From: Dillenia suffruticosa
Lineage: Eukaryota; Streptophyta; Magnoliopsida; Dilleniales; Dilleniaceae
Length of the DNA stretch: 64,000 nt
Reading direction: 5' to 3'
Assembly: GCA_033439265.1 (NCBI GenBank)
Contig: JAVTVX010000009.1
Location: forward strand, 10,753,109 to 10,817,108
Position numbers and translations under genes: made by a program
In this document: positions 12,666 through 24,049 of the stretch, piece after piece
How the letters are laid out: every line of letters starts with the position of its first letter
How positions within the stretch are numbered: position 1 is the stretch's first letter
Notes under the pieces: model-generated
The model's input: the letters and a program-made list of their open reading frames with translations, nothing else
Databases searched by the model: none
Told to the model about the DNA's origin: nothing

Positions 12666-13540
12666 CACTACAAAAAAAGACAAATTTTGCGACAAAATTT
12701 GGGACAAAATTGTAAGAAAAATTCGTCGCAAAACAAATTTGCGATGAATTTTGCAACAAATATTTTTTCGTTGCTAATAAGTTGTCGCAAAATTTTGGAA
12801 CGAAAAATTAATTATGTGTCACAAAAATTTCCAACAAATATTTATATGTTGCTAAATTCGTCGCAGATTTGCAACGAATTTTACGACGAAAGGCTTATTC
12901 GTCGCAAATCTGCCACAAATAACATATTCGTTGCAAATTCTGCAACGAACCCATTTTCGTCGCAAACTTAGCAACAAATAAATTTTTCGTCCCAAAATTT
13001 TCGACGAATAAAATTTTCGTCACAAAATTTCCAACGAAAAAATAATTTATTGTAAAATTTTGAACGAAAACCATTGCATCGCAAAATTCGTCGAAGAATT
13101 TTGCGACGAAACAATATTCGTAGCAAATTTTGTGACGAAACAATAGTCGTCGCAAATTTTGCGACGAAAAAGTGTTGTCGCAAATTTTGCAACAAATATT
13201 TTTTCGTCGTTGTTTGGCGACGAAAAAAAATTTCGTGGCAACATTTGCGACGAATGTTATTTCGTCCCAAATTTTGCGACGAATGTTATTTCGTCCCAAA
13301 TTTTGCGACGAAACAATATTTGTTGCTAATTTTGCAACGAATAAGTTTTTTGTCGCAAATCACCAACGAAAAATTGATTTGTCGCAAATATGTGACGAAT
13401 GTTTTTCGTTGCAAAATTCGTCACAAATCAAAATTTACAGTACGAAATTTGCGATGAGCATAGTTTTCAGGGACAACTTTTGTGACGAATATATATTTTG
13501 CAACGAATATAAATTTTAGCAACATATTTTGACAAATTTG
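12666..13540. repeat. Left subterminal repeat array of the 9.7-kb CACTA
   Basis: About 40 copies of TTCGTCGCAAATTTTGCGACGAA-like half-palindromes in alternating orientation, spaced 15-30 bp. In En/Spm such words bind TNPA and define the ends for transposition. Overlapping open frames rich in Phe, Ala, Thr and Asn here come from the repeat and are not genes. Confidence 0.85.
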
Positions 13541-13777
13541 CCTGCTCACCCAACCTCATCAACAATTAATCATCCAAATCGTTTTTAATATCAAATTTAA
13601 GCAATCTATACTCATAATTATAACTACCTATTCAATAAGATCAATAAATTTAAAATTTAACAAGAAATCATAATTATAATATCAAACAAAAAAGCAACAT
13701 CAAAACTAAATATTAAAATATCAATAACCATACATAAAAAAAAAATCAATGTAACAGTAAAATAACAGTTCACAATT
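13541..13777. other. AT-rich spacer downstream of the TNPA-like gene
   Basis: AT-rich sequence without coding content between the subterminal array and the stop of the TNPA-like gene; probably its 3' untranslated region. Confidence 0.4.
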
Positions 13778-14321
13778 TCAAGTATGACCTCCACCATCAC
13801 CATCATCATCATTGTCATCAAAGAAATCATCACCCTCATCACCATCGCAAGCATTATCAGGAGGAGAAATAGAAGGGGGAATCTGATTCGGAGCGGAGAC
13901 TAACTGAAGATGCTGCATGATTAACATTTGCTGCGTGCGGACCTCGTTCAATTCTTGCGTGTACTTTGCTTGAAGTTCACTGAATGCCTGATCTTTTTGC
14001 GGTAGCAAATCCTTCAAATGGCTCACCTTTTCATTCAATTGATTTATTTGTGCTCTAACTGCTAGTGGGGTGGAAGAAGTTGAACCAGCGATTTTGTATG
14101 TTCTGCTCAAGAACCTAGCCCAACTACTCTACCTCCTTTTCGTCCACCAGTCACCTCGAGCCATGTATTCATGTTATCAACAGATGGATCAGATCCGCCA
14201 GCATCATCACTAGCACTCGAACTTCTACATGCTAGCTCATCATATTTCTCCTACATTGTAATGAGAAAAATTAAAATAAATTTACAATAACATTATAATA
14301 CAAACACATATAATCTTGATT

Positions 14322-14356
<35 letters not shown>

Positions 14357-15660
14357 GGAAAATAAAAAATTTTGTAACATAAATCATGAGACTATATAGA
14401 ACATTAGAAATCAAATAAATTGAAATTTTAGGAAAAAAAATAAAGAGAATCTCTAGCAAGTAATTCATTAGAAATCAAATAATGAAGTTAGCAATAAAAA
14501 TAAACTTGGGAGAGACTAACATAAAGAATTCATCTTCCTACATTGTTATGATATGTTCAACATAATATGTTTAAATCAACATTGAAAAAGTTCATAAAAT
14601 AATTGGAAAATTTGAAATTACAAACCTTAATTGCTTTATCTCTCTCCTCGCTCCATGTTTTATCTTTTTTTCTGAAATGTGCGCGTGAAAGTATCTATGA
14701 ATGGAGGCTCGGTCCCCATTTCCTTGGCCTAAAAAAAACACTATTAGAAATAATGAAATAATTTAAATTAGAAAAAAAATTAGTGTTTGTATAAAATTAC
14801 CAATCTATTTCTATATTTACCGATAGTGATCGAGCCTCCCGCATACGTCGCAGATGATTCCCCTGAATTATAAGCTCGATTTTTTTTTATTCTACTCACT
14901 CCTTCGTTTGCTCTCCTCCGATTTCAAAAAATTCAGAATCCTGCCCCAATTTTGCTCGATGATGCAGTTGGGCTTTTTTACATGTCTCTTTGCATGATTT
15001 AGAACGTGTCGAATGTGATCACCACATTTTTCTTGAAAATCCTTCTTACTTCCAACTCTTCAGTCTCGTCCCAAGTGAATACTCGCTGCAATGAAAAGAA
15101 ACCAATAACTTATAAAACTATTAATTTAATTTCATATATAAACTGATTGGGATAACTTACCTTGAATTCTTTTCACCATAGTTCTTTTGTTTCATCCGGA
15201 GTGCCTGTGTAAGACATCGAAGCCCCTCCCCAATGATTATTCACTATTCTATTAAGCTCGTGAATAACATGTACAGAATTTGTAAATCTATCGTAAAGTT
15301 TCAAACAAACAATGTTAAATAAATAAAATAGTTAAAAGAAGAAATTATTTTATAAAGAAAAGAAATAATACATCTATAATTTTAAAATTTAGTACTTACG
15401 AATCTCCATAAGGGGCTATTAACTCTCGATTGTCTTCTCTATCTGCATACGAGTGTTCCACCGAATGGACTGTAGAAGGTACATTGCTGCGATGTGTTGA
15501 GAATACGAAGGGCCTGCAACAGAAGGGGGAGGCGAAGATACATTGCCGGCAAGGGAATGAGATTGCGAGGTGCCGAAGCGGACTGCGATGGTGAAGAGCG
15601 TGAATTTCCATCAGAATTTTGTTTATGGCCGTCACGTCGAAACTGTCAACCATAATATAT
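13778..15660 (-). pseudogene. TNPA-like plant transposase (Ptta/En/Spm type), interrupted
   Basis: On the minus strand an exon near 15396-15653 ends RELIAPYGDS, an exon near 15070-15260 reads HWGGASMSYTGTPDE, and sequence near 14100-14260 reads WLEVTGGRKGGRVVGLGS. This order is typical of the plant transposase family that accompanies TNP2 in CACTA elements. The C-terminal exon (13778-14110) is a Gln/Glu/Leu coiled coil followed by an Asp-rich tail. A stop follows VGLGS near 14115, and the downstream coiled-coil frame is shifted by one base, so the gene is broken. The family binds subterminal repeats and assists excision. Exact exon limits are uncertain. Confidence 0.65.
14324..14353. repeat. 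(TA)n microsatellite
   Basis: About 15 TA units inside an intron of the TNPA-like gene. Confidence 0.9.
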
Positions 15661-16001
15661 TTTAAACAAAGATAAAAAATAAAAATTGCATATTCATCAT
15701 ATGCATAATGAAGAACATGAATAAACTTACCATATTTAATTTGATAAATTAGTTCCGACGAAATAAGGTACCAATATGTGAAGAAATTTTCTCTAATGAC
15801 CTATAGAAAAAAAAAGATAGTATATTAACAAATCCAATATATAAATTTAAGAATGAGACAGTAAATAAAAAAGAAATTGAGTAACGAAATTTGCAAATTA
15901 TATGTGTTGACTAACTTACCCACTTAAAAAAATATATATTATTATATATCAAGATAAATATCCGATTTTTAGTATATGAAGAGAACAAAACTTACCCATC
16001 A

Positions 16002-19000
16002 TCAAAAATCAAAATCCTCATTGTCATCCTCATCGTCATCCTGCGTCTTAAAATTAGACTCTTCAACATCATTTTCATCATCCTCATCCTCATCCTCATC
16101 AGAATCTTCATCCTCATCCTCATCATTTGTCTCAAAATTAGATTCTTCATCGTCTTCTTCATGAATTTCACTTGCATCCACATCTATTACTACTCCACTA
16201 GGATCTCGTAACGTTGGAATATTATATTCCTCGGTCTGAACTGTATTGGCAACTTCCTCTTGTTGATATGTTGTCTCTTCCCAATGTTCTTCAATTTTTT
16301 TCCGTGCTTTCGTTTTAAAAATAGCCCACCAATCAATTTTGTCACATTTCAAACTAGGATATGAAGTATAAAATACTTGAATCGCTTGTTGTGCCAACAC
16401 AAATGGTTCATATCTTTTATACAATTTCTTATGATTTATTTCAACCAAATTAAACTGTGAATACACTTTCATCCCTTTGACAGGGTTAAACCAGTGACAC
16501 ATAAATAAAACAACCCGTAATGCTGGACCAGGGTACTCTACCTCTACGATTTCATCCAACAAACCATAAAAATCATTTTGACCTCCACCATCATTGGATG
16601 ACTGAACACAAACCCCACTATTCATTGTCGTTTTCCCCACTACATATTCTTCAGTATGAAAATTATACCCGTTTATAAAATAGGATGGCCAAGTTCGTAC
16701 TATTGATTTTGGACCCCATGACAGATGGATTAACAATTCTTGTTGAACTTGAACTTGATTATCATGGACCTAAAGTTAAATAAATATGTTAATATGTTTT
16801 AACATAAATATTTAAATAATTTATAGTCTACTTACATATTTTTTGAACCATGGTGCAAATTCTTCATCGCAGAAACGATCAAACTCATGTCTTGAAAGTT
16901 GAGAATATACGTTTTGGAAAATTTTACCATCAAAGGAAATAAATTTTAGCACAAATAATATACGACATAAGAAATACATAACATATTAAATATACACTTA
17001 CTCGAAATATGGCGTCATTTCTGGACAGTTCAGTAAAATATATGTGTGGGCTGTCCGGCATTCTTGATTAGTTAAATATCTACGCTTACATGATCCACTT
17101 GGTCGACCAAGGTAGTTAAAAATTGAGAATGATTTCAAATTGGTATCAATAGGACCCTCATCATTTCTTCCCGCTCTCCGCCTCTTGCATTGAACGTGAG
17201 GCTCAAAATAATATGATGCAAACGTTGTTACTTCCTCCACAATATATGCATTGACAATAGAGGTTTCAACACGTGCCTTATTTTTCACTTTCTTCTTCAA
17301 ATAATATAGGAATCTAATTGTAATAAAACAAAATGTTTTAGAAAATTATATGTAATGAAATTACAAAATTTATATGCCTTCATAACGAAGTATAAAAGAT
17401 GAAAAACTCACCTTTCAAATGGATACATCCATCTAAATTAGACAGGACCTCCAACTTTCGCCTCATATGGCAAGTGAACCAAAAGATATTCCATGGAATC
17501 AAAAAATGACGGTGGAAATATCCTTTCTAAATTACACAAAATGATTGGAATCTCTCTCTCTAACATCTCCATGTGTGAATGTCTCAACATTGTCGAGCAA
17601 ATATCATGAAGGAAAATACTTAGCTCCGTAATGGCACCCCAAATAAAATTCGGTAAGAGTTCCTTAAAAGCAATAGGAATTAGTATTTCCATAAATATAT
17701 GACAATCATGACTTTTCAAACCAATTAACTTACATTCCTTTAAATCGACACATCTTCCAAGATTTGAGACATAACCATCAGGAAATCTCAATGATTTCAA
17801 CCATTCACAAACAATCCGTCTCTGATTCTTATTCAATGTATAAACTGCCTTCGGTTTTGGTCCCCTACTACTTTCATCGACATCAAGAGTGGGTCGTTTA
17901 CAAAGGAGTCGCATATCTTTTCTTGCATTCAAGTTGTCTTTCGTTTTCCCAGTGATATCCATCACTGTATTTATCAGATTATCAAACACATTCTTCTCGA
18001 TATGCATTACATCGAGATTATGATGAACCAAATGAGTCTTCCAATATGGTAAATCCCAAAATAAACTTCGTTTAGTCCATTTATGCGAATATCCATAGCC
18101 ATATGTTGTACCATGTGACTCTTCAATAACAGATGGAAAGTTAAGGACTCTATGCCAAATTTGTTCACTGGTTAATCTCAGTGGAGGAGGTGTTCTTTCA
18201 ATTTTATTCTTAGTGAATTCTTCTTTATTTCTTCTGAATTTATGAGTTAACCGTAAAAATTGTCTATGACAATCAAAATAACTCGCTTTCTTCCCATGTT
18301 TCAATCTGAATGACTTTGATCTCTCCAAACAAATTGGACATCCTGAAATCCCAGCGGTACTCCATCCCGATAACATACCATACACTGGAAAGTCATTAAT
18401 GGTCCAAAGAAGAGCAGCCTTCATTACAAACATCTGATTAGTATGAACATCATATGTAGGAACATCTTCATCCCATAGTTGTTTCAACTCCGCAATCAAT
18501 AGTTGCATGTAAACATCTATTAACTTCTTTGGATTTTGCGGGCCAGGCACGACTAATGTTAAAAACATATACGGTGTCTTCATATACATACCGGGTGAAA
18601 GATTATACGGAGTTAAGATAACTGGCCAACAAGAGTAAGTTCTTCCTAATTTGCCAAATGGAGCAAACCCATCAGCACAGAGACCTAATCTAATATTTCG
18701 AGTCTCTCTCGCGAACTCAGGAAATGTTCTATCAAAATATTTCCACGCTTCTGTATCTGAAGGATGACACATTAACCCCTCTTCTGTTTCATGATTTGCA
18801 TGCCAGGTCATGTGTTTATCCGTGGTTTCAGATGCATAAAGTCTTTGTAACCTAGGAGTTAAAGGCAAATAAAACATTTGTCTGTATGATTTACGCTACT
18901 GATTACGACCCAACCTCCGAGTACTCTTGTATCTACTTTGATTACAGAATTTACAAAATTCTACATCTTTATCATCTCCCCAATATAACATACAAGCATC

Positions 19001-19765
19001 TCTGCAAACATCTATTCTCTGCACTGGAAGACCTAATTCTTTCACAAGCTTTTTCATACTGTAGAAATCATTGGGCATAATATGATCACGCGGTAATACT
19101 TCTCCAATAACTTGAACAAAATCATTAAAACAATTCTCAGACACATTATGCTCTGTCTTGACATTCAACAATCTTGAGGTTAGAGATAATTTAGTGTGAC
19201 TGTCACAACCAGCCCACAAAGGTTCATCTGCAGCTCTTAAAACTTCCTGAAATTGGAGAGATGATTCATTATTCACATTTTCATCAACACCTACTACTTC
19301 TACATCCTCCAATGGTGATGCATAACTAGTATACCCATGTTCAAATGTTAGAGCAAAGCTAGAACTTGCAGTGCTTGGATCGAGAACAAAATTCGGACCC
19401 ACTGCATCAATTACCATCCTCTGATACGGATTCAATTGTTCATAATAACTCCGATCCCCACTAACTGAGAATTATCTATTTCGTCCATACTCCTCATCAG
19501 AAATGAATGGTTCACCATGACATGTCCAATTATAGTAATTCGGGGTAAAACCAACTCTACAAAGATGTTTCCTAACTTTATCACACTGCAAAAATTTATC
19601 ATTACGACACCTTCTACAAGGACACCTTAGCTTATTCCCATCCATAAAATCAACTTGAATACAAGCAAAATCTAAAAATTGCTCCTACCCAAAAATAAAT
19701 TCATCAGTTAAACCCCGACAATCAGATAAGTTCTTTTTATACATCCAACTTCTTTCGTTTTGCAT
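16002..19765 (-). pseudogene. TNP2-like CACTA transposase with DUF4218 and DUF4216 regions, four in-frame stops
   Basis: Minus-strand exons at 17412-19765, 17002-17313, about 16850-16925 and 16002-16771. In order: an N-terminal Cys-rich transposase-associated segment (RSWMYK, then CPCRRCRND, about 19520-19765); the TNP2 core (PLTPRLQRLY, CADGFAPFG, SGWSTAGISGCP, LDVMHIEKNV); a DUF4218-type region (GLKSHDCHIFMEILIP, about 17440-17750); then a DUF4216-type region (NGYNFHTEEY, VCVQSSND, KIDWWAI, 16300-16720) and a tail of Glu/Asp runs. TNP2 proteins cut the element ends. In-frame stops lie at 19685-19687, 19472-19474, 18896-18898 and 17438-17440; the last is CAA to TAA where the family has GPVQ. 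Apart from these the frame is continuous over 2.3 kb, so loss is fairly recent. Confidence 0.9.
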
Positions 19766-20404
19766 TTTCCCTGTCTCCAAATTTAAAGTTTTTTAAATAT
19801 TAATAAAAACTACAAAAAAAAAACTATTAAATCATCAATACTAATTTCATCATTAATTCCAACTAAGTTCATATAATAATAAATAATAACGTTAATTGTA
19901 CAAAACTCAAATCATCATTAATACAAAACTTAATTTCACAAAAATTAAGTATAATAATAAATAATATTATAAACTTAATTAATATCAAACAAATTAACTA
20001 AATTATTACAATAACATTAAATATTATCATAGAATTAAATAAACTAACAAATATTAAACATTTAATAATATTGATTATTTTACAAATCGATATAAGATTT
20101 ACTATAAACTGCTGATTATTGTTAACATAATATTTCTCATAATCAATTATCACATAAAATTTACTATAAATTGCATTTTAACATCATTACAGTACTTATT
20201 AAAATATTTTTCACCACCAATTAATAACTCACCGATAGACTCCGATATCAACACCAGTAACAGCTTCCAATCCAAATATTCGAGAATCGTAAAACCTAAC
20301 ACATAAAAAACATTTATAAATAACTAATATATTATTAAAACAATATTATAAAAACATTTTATTAAATAACATTTCCCAAAAAATTTTAACAAAAAATCAT
20401 TTAA
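19766..20404. other. AT-rich leader/intron region of the transposase gene
   Basis: Strongly AT-rich, no coding sequence. It lies between the transposase start and the GC-rich tract and probably represents 5' untranslated or intron sequence. Confidence 0.4.
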
Positions 20405-20700
20405 ATTAAATTTTTGGGCCGGGCCTAGACCAATGGGCCACGATGGCCGCGCAGGGGCCAGCGGCCCCTTCTAGCGTTTGGGCCGCGAAGGCGCGGCGGC
20501 CCCTTCGCGCAGCAGGGCCGCGCAGGGGTTGCGCGGCACCTTCGCGATGCGGAGGCGCAAAGGGGACAGCGGCCCCTTTGCGCGTCTGGGCCACGCAGGG
20601 GTGGCGGAGCCGCAAAGGGGCCATCAGCCCCTTCGCGCACCTGGGCAGCACAGGGGAGGCGGCCCCTTCGCGCACCTCGGCCGCACATAAATCTGCCTTC
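20405..20700. repeat. GC-rich tandem tract upstream of TNP2
   Basis: About 300 bp made of degenerate units containing GCGGCCCCTTCGCGC and CTGGGC(C)GC-CAGGG. It sits upstream of the transposase on the minus strand, where the promoter would be. Open frames on both strands reflect G+C content and repetition. Confidence 0.7.
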
Positions 20701-20905
20701 AAAATCTCAGATCCGACGGCTGGCAGTCCGATATGCTTTCTGCAACTCAAATCTAGCAGCTGGCCGCCAGATCTGCCATCTACGGCCAAGAGAGAGAAAG
20801 AGAGAGAGAGATTACCTAACACCATCGTATATCCGGCATCCCATCCGCCATCCCTTCGCAGTACCCCTTCGCGGCTATTCCTAAAAAATGAACCCGAGAG
20901 AGAGA

Positions 20906-20910
<5 letters not shown>

Positions 20911-20949
<39 letters not shown>
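20911..20949. repeat. (GA)n microsatellite
   Basis: About 20 uninterrupted GA units, with shorter GA runs at 20770-20810 and 20895-20908, between the GC-rich tract and the right subterminal repeats. Confidence 0.9.
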
Positions 20950-20952
<3 letters not shown>

Positions 20953-20959
20953 TTGTGAA

Positions 20960-22373
20960 ATATATTGAATTTTGCTTCAAAAACATTTTTGTCCCAAAAT
21001 TCGTCCCAGAATCAAGGACGAAATTCTTTTTTCGTCCCGGAATCAGGGACGAAAATTTTTTTCGTCCCTGAATTACGAATTTTTTTTTCAAACATCAGGG
21101 ACGAATTTTTTTTTTGTCGCTAAAATCTACGACGAAATAATGGTTTCATCGCTAAATTTCCGATAAATATATGTTTTCTTAGCAATTTGTAACAAATTTA
21201 ATGATAAATAATTTTTTCCTTTACAATTTACAACGATTTTTGCAACAATACTTATGGTTTCTGATAAATAACTCTTTCAATACACTAAAATAGAAACTGA
21301 ATCGACAAACTATTAACAATATTTATGTACTATGGTATAATTATAAAAAAATATTCAATGTATTAATTATTAGTTAACAAGTATTTCTACTTTAACTCTT
21401 AGTTTAGTTAATCAAATATTTAAACAAATTTATAAAATAGAGTTATCAGTGCTAGAAATGAAAAATTAAACAGATAATAAATAGAAAATGAATATACTAA
21501 TAATATTCTTTTGTAACAATTTAAAACATTTGTAAAGTTATAGAAAATAAATGTACAAATTTAAAAGATTATACTATATTATCATTCTTTTATATAAATA
21601 GATAATGAATGAAAGATTTTATATAAGATTTTTTGAACATCTTAAGATTTTATACGCTATAAGTGTATAACACCGTTTTCAAATCATTTTTTATATTAGA
21701 AAATGTTTATAATATTAGAAAATGTTTCTAATTACTGAAAAATTAATTTTAACGACGAATTTTACCACAAATGCTATATTTGTCACTAATTTGCAACAAA
21801 TTTAACAACAAATAATCGAATTTGTTGCGACGAATAAAAAATTCGTCACAAATTTAGGGACAAATATTTTCGTCCCAAATTTAGGGATGAATTGAGAAGT
21901 TCGTCGCAATATTTTGAGACAAATTTTTTTTCATCCCGAATTTAGGGACGAATTTTTCATTCGTCGCAAATTTAGGGACGAATTTTTTCATTCGTCACAA
22001 ATTTAGGGACGAAATTTTTATTCGTCGCAAATTTTGAGACGAATTTTTTTTTCGTCCCAAATTTAGAGACGAATTTTTTATTCGTTGCAAATTTTGCGAC
22101 GAATTTTTAAATTCGTTGCAAATTTAGCAACGAAATTTTTATTCATCGCAAATTTGCAATGAATTGTGCTTCAAAAAATTTTCGTCAAAAATTTGCGACG
22201 AATTTTGTAACGAAAAGGTTTTTAGTTGCTAAATTTGCGACGAAAATATTTTGTTGCTAAAATTATGGCTAATTTGCGACGATAACATTTTTTGTTGCTA
22301 AATTTGTTGCAGATTTGCGATGAATATTTCTCGTTGCTAAAATTCGTCGCTAAATTCTTCTTTTTTTGTAGTG
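20960..22373. repeat. Right subterminal repeat arrays of the 9.7-kb CACTA
   Basis: Words of the type TTCGTCCC...GGGACGAA occupy 20975-21190, and TTCGTCGCAAATTTAGGGACGAA-like words occupy 21740-22373 up to the terminal repeat. The 21240-21740 stretch between is AT-rich without repeats. The right side is dominated by GGGACGAA and the left by GCGACGAA, so the two ends are not symmetrical. Confidence 0.8.
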
Positions 22374-22655
22374 ATTAGTTTCTGAACTCTTCACAAGATT
22401 TATAGATCTTGAAGTCTAGTTTTTGACCTAATAAGAATTACCTCAATTGGATATCGGAGTAAAAAGTTATGCCCAAAATACTAACCGTTATCAGTCCGAT
22501 CCAAATTTCCTTAATTAAGTCTAAAGTTTCCTAAATCAAAATTCATGAAACTAATTAATGCAATATCATAAAATCATGACTAAGAAAGTCCTAAAATAAA
22601 TAAATAAATCTAAAATATTACAATTCAAGTGTATAAAAATATTGTTATCAAATAG

Positions 22656-22685
22656 CTCTACACCTTAATATTTGCTTGTCCTCAA
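22656..22685 (-). promoter_or_regulatory. Decayed polypurine-tract region of the Athila/Tat-like element
   Basis: On the minus strand TTGAGGACAAGCAAA (22671-22685) is followed by AAGGTGTAGAG just before the LTR. Athila/Tat elements typically have GAGGACAAGCAA and then AAGTGTGGGGG at this place; here the G run has been interrupted by A. Confidence 0.6.
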
Positions 22686-23020
22686 ACAAGAACAAATTTT
22701 CTCCAAAGCCAGTTCAACCTCCCAAGCCCACTAACTATGCATATGACAAGTTCAAACTGGAATTGCAATCAAAACAACCAATACTTTATATTATTCAACA
22801 CTACAATAACTATTGCATCTCTAACAGTTTCATTGGAATCAAGAACAATGTAACATTCAAACACCCTTACACTTGGTTCACTCAATAGAACAAACGAAAC
22901 TAAAATTCAACTATTCAATACACTCAATTTTATGAAAGGGGTAAGTGTATCACTTAAATCCGATTGTCATTGTAACTAAGAATCAATCCCTTAAAAAATA
23001 AATAAACCAATAATTCAAAC
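22686..23020. other. 3' internal non-coding region of the Athila/Tat-like element
   Basis: AT-rich, no coding sequence; lies where such elements carry a long region between pol and the polypurine tract. Confidence 0.4.
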
Positions 23021-23024
23021 ACTT

Positions 23025-23230
23025 AAAAAAAAAGGGAACCGGCCTGGCATGGCACGGCTCAGTGGGCTTGGTTTACCAGGCCGAGGTCGGTTCCTAACAA
23101 ATTTTTTTTTGAACCGGCCCAACACGGCCTGGGAAGGCCTCAGAACTGTGGCTGAACCGGCCGGCGATTCTTAGGCCCGTCTCAAAACTGATCCAGGCTG
23201 GCCCAGCCTGGACAGGTCTCATCTCTAGGT
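23025..23230. mobile_element. Possible hAT-type terminal fragment or MITE
   Basis: About 200 bp of sharply higher G+C with repeated ACCGGCC, GGCCTGG and CCGGCCCAACACGG words. On the minus strand it starts TAGAGATGAGACC, resembling hAT ends of the TAGxGATGxxAA...GGGCCGGCCC type. No 8-bp duplication was confirmed. It is nested in the retrotransposon's internal region. Confidence 0.4.
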
Positions 23231-24049
23231 CTAGGTTCAAATGGGTTAACTAAATGATACAAAATATAACGCATGGTATTTTTTGAAAACCAAGTGTGTA
23301 AAGTTAAGTATTTTAATCATTTTGGTGTACAAAAATAAAAAATGTGATCTTAAAATGTATAACAAAGTAAATTCTAAAATGTCCATTTCATGTGTGATAT
23401 ACACTCAACAAGAAAAAACATGAATACAATGAATTGCTCTACAATGTTCAAATCCTCATTTAGATAAATTTGATATTAAATCTTATATATCTATATCTCA
23501 AACAACCATAAAAAATAAATAACTAATCATATACCAAATAACCACTAATACCAATCATTATTCACACAATCTAATTCAAAACAAGTAACATATAAGGACA
23601 AGAAAATTAAAGAAAATTTTGTTGGTATGGAAAAAAATTCAACAAAACTCAAATTTTATTTTTCTTTTTTTTTTAAATGTAATTCTCTAAAAAAATCAAA
23701 ATCACGAATCAAAATATTTCCCCCACACTAAAACTAAACAAAGATAAATGAAATAAAAGAAAAGAAAATAGAAAACTCCCCTAATAAAATAGATAAACTT
23801 GTAGCCTCCTCTTCAACAACTTGTTTCGTCCTCATGATTGTGACACTATGTCTATTCATTGCATCATGTCATGCTTTTATGCTTTTGTTATAAATTCGTT
23901 CATCCCCATTTGCTTTATTCTGCTATTCCTCCGGCTTACTCATTTGTGACTTTCTTTCTTTACCTGCATCAAGTCCTTTTGTGATGAAATTCAATTAATT
24001 TCACACCCAAAATAGTACATGTATCAATATATTTATTGTCTAGGAAGTC
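23231..24049. other. Internal AT-rich spacer, pol expected but absent
   Basis: No trace of reverse transcriptase, RNase H or integrase motifs on either strand, although this is where they would follow protease in a complete element. Confidence 0.5.

Larger units (their letters stand above)
12666..22373 (-). mobile_element. CACTA (En/Spm superfamily) transposon, 9708 bp, with two transposase genes
   Basis: Termini CACTACAAAAAAAGA and its exact inverted copy TCTTTTTTTGTAGTG, flanked by the 3-bp duplication ATT (12663-12665, 22374-22376), as expected for CACTA elements. Both ends carry arrays of GTCGCAAATTTTGCGAC-type palindromic words. Inside, on the minus strand, are a TNP2-like transposase (16002-19765) and a TNPA/Ptta-like gene (13778-15660). 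This is the layout of an autonomous element, but both genes carry stops or frameshifts, so it is now defective. It inserted into the left LTR of the Athila/Tat-like element and is therefore younger than it. Confidence 0.92.
11559..22650 (-). repeat. Left (3') LTR of the Athila/Tat-like element, split by a CACTA insertion
   Basis: LTR sequence occupies 11559-12665 and 22377-22650 (1381 bp); the gap is the CACTA element at 12666-22373 plus its duplicated ATT. Collinear with the right LTR throughout, for example GAGTAGTTTCACC and ATCTATAGTTTAAGGTTTC. The insertion lies where the right LTR reads GAATTAACTTCTGG without interruption, which gives an empty-site comparison. Confidence 0.88.

Noticed and set aside
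12687..13519. Several overlapping open frames on both strands rich in Phe, Ala, Thr, Asn and Arg
   Set aside because: They are translations of the CACTA subterminal repeat, repetitive in every frame and lacking any domain.
20816..21166. Frames with FFSSLNYEFFFQTSGTNFF-like runs
   Set aside because: Translation of GGGACGAA/TTCGTCCC subterminal words and the GA microsatellite.
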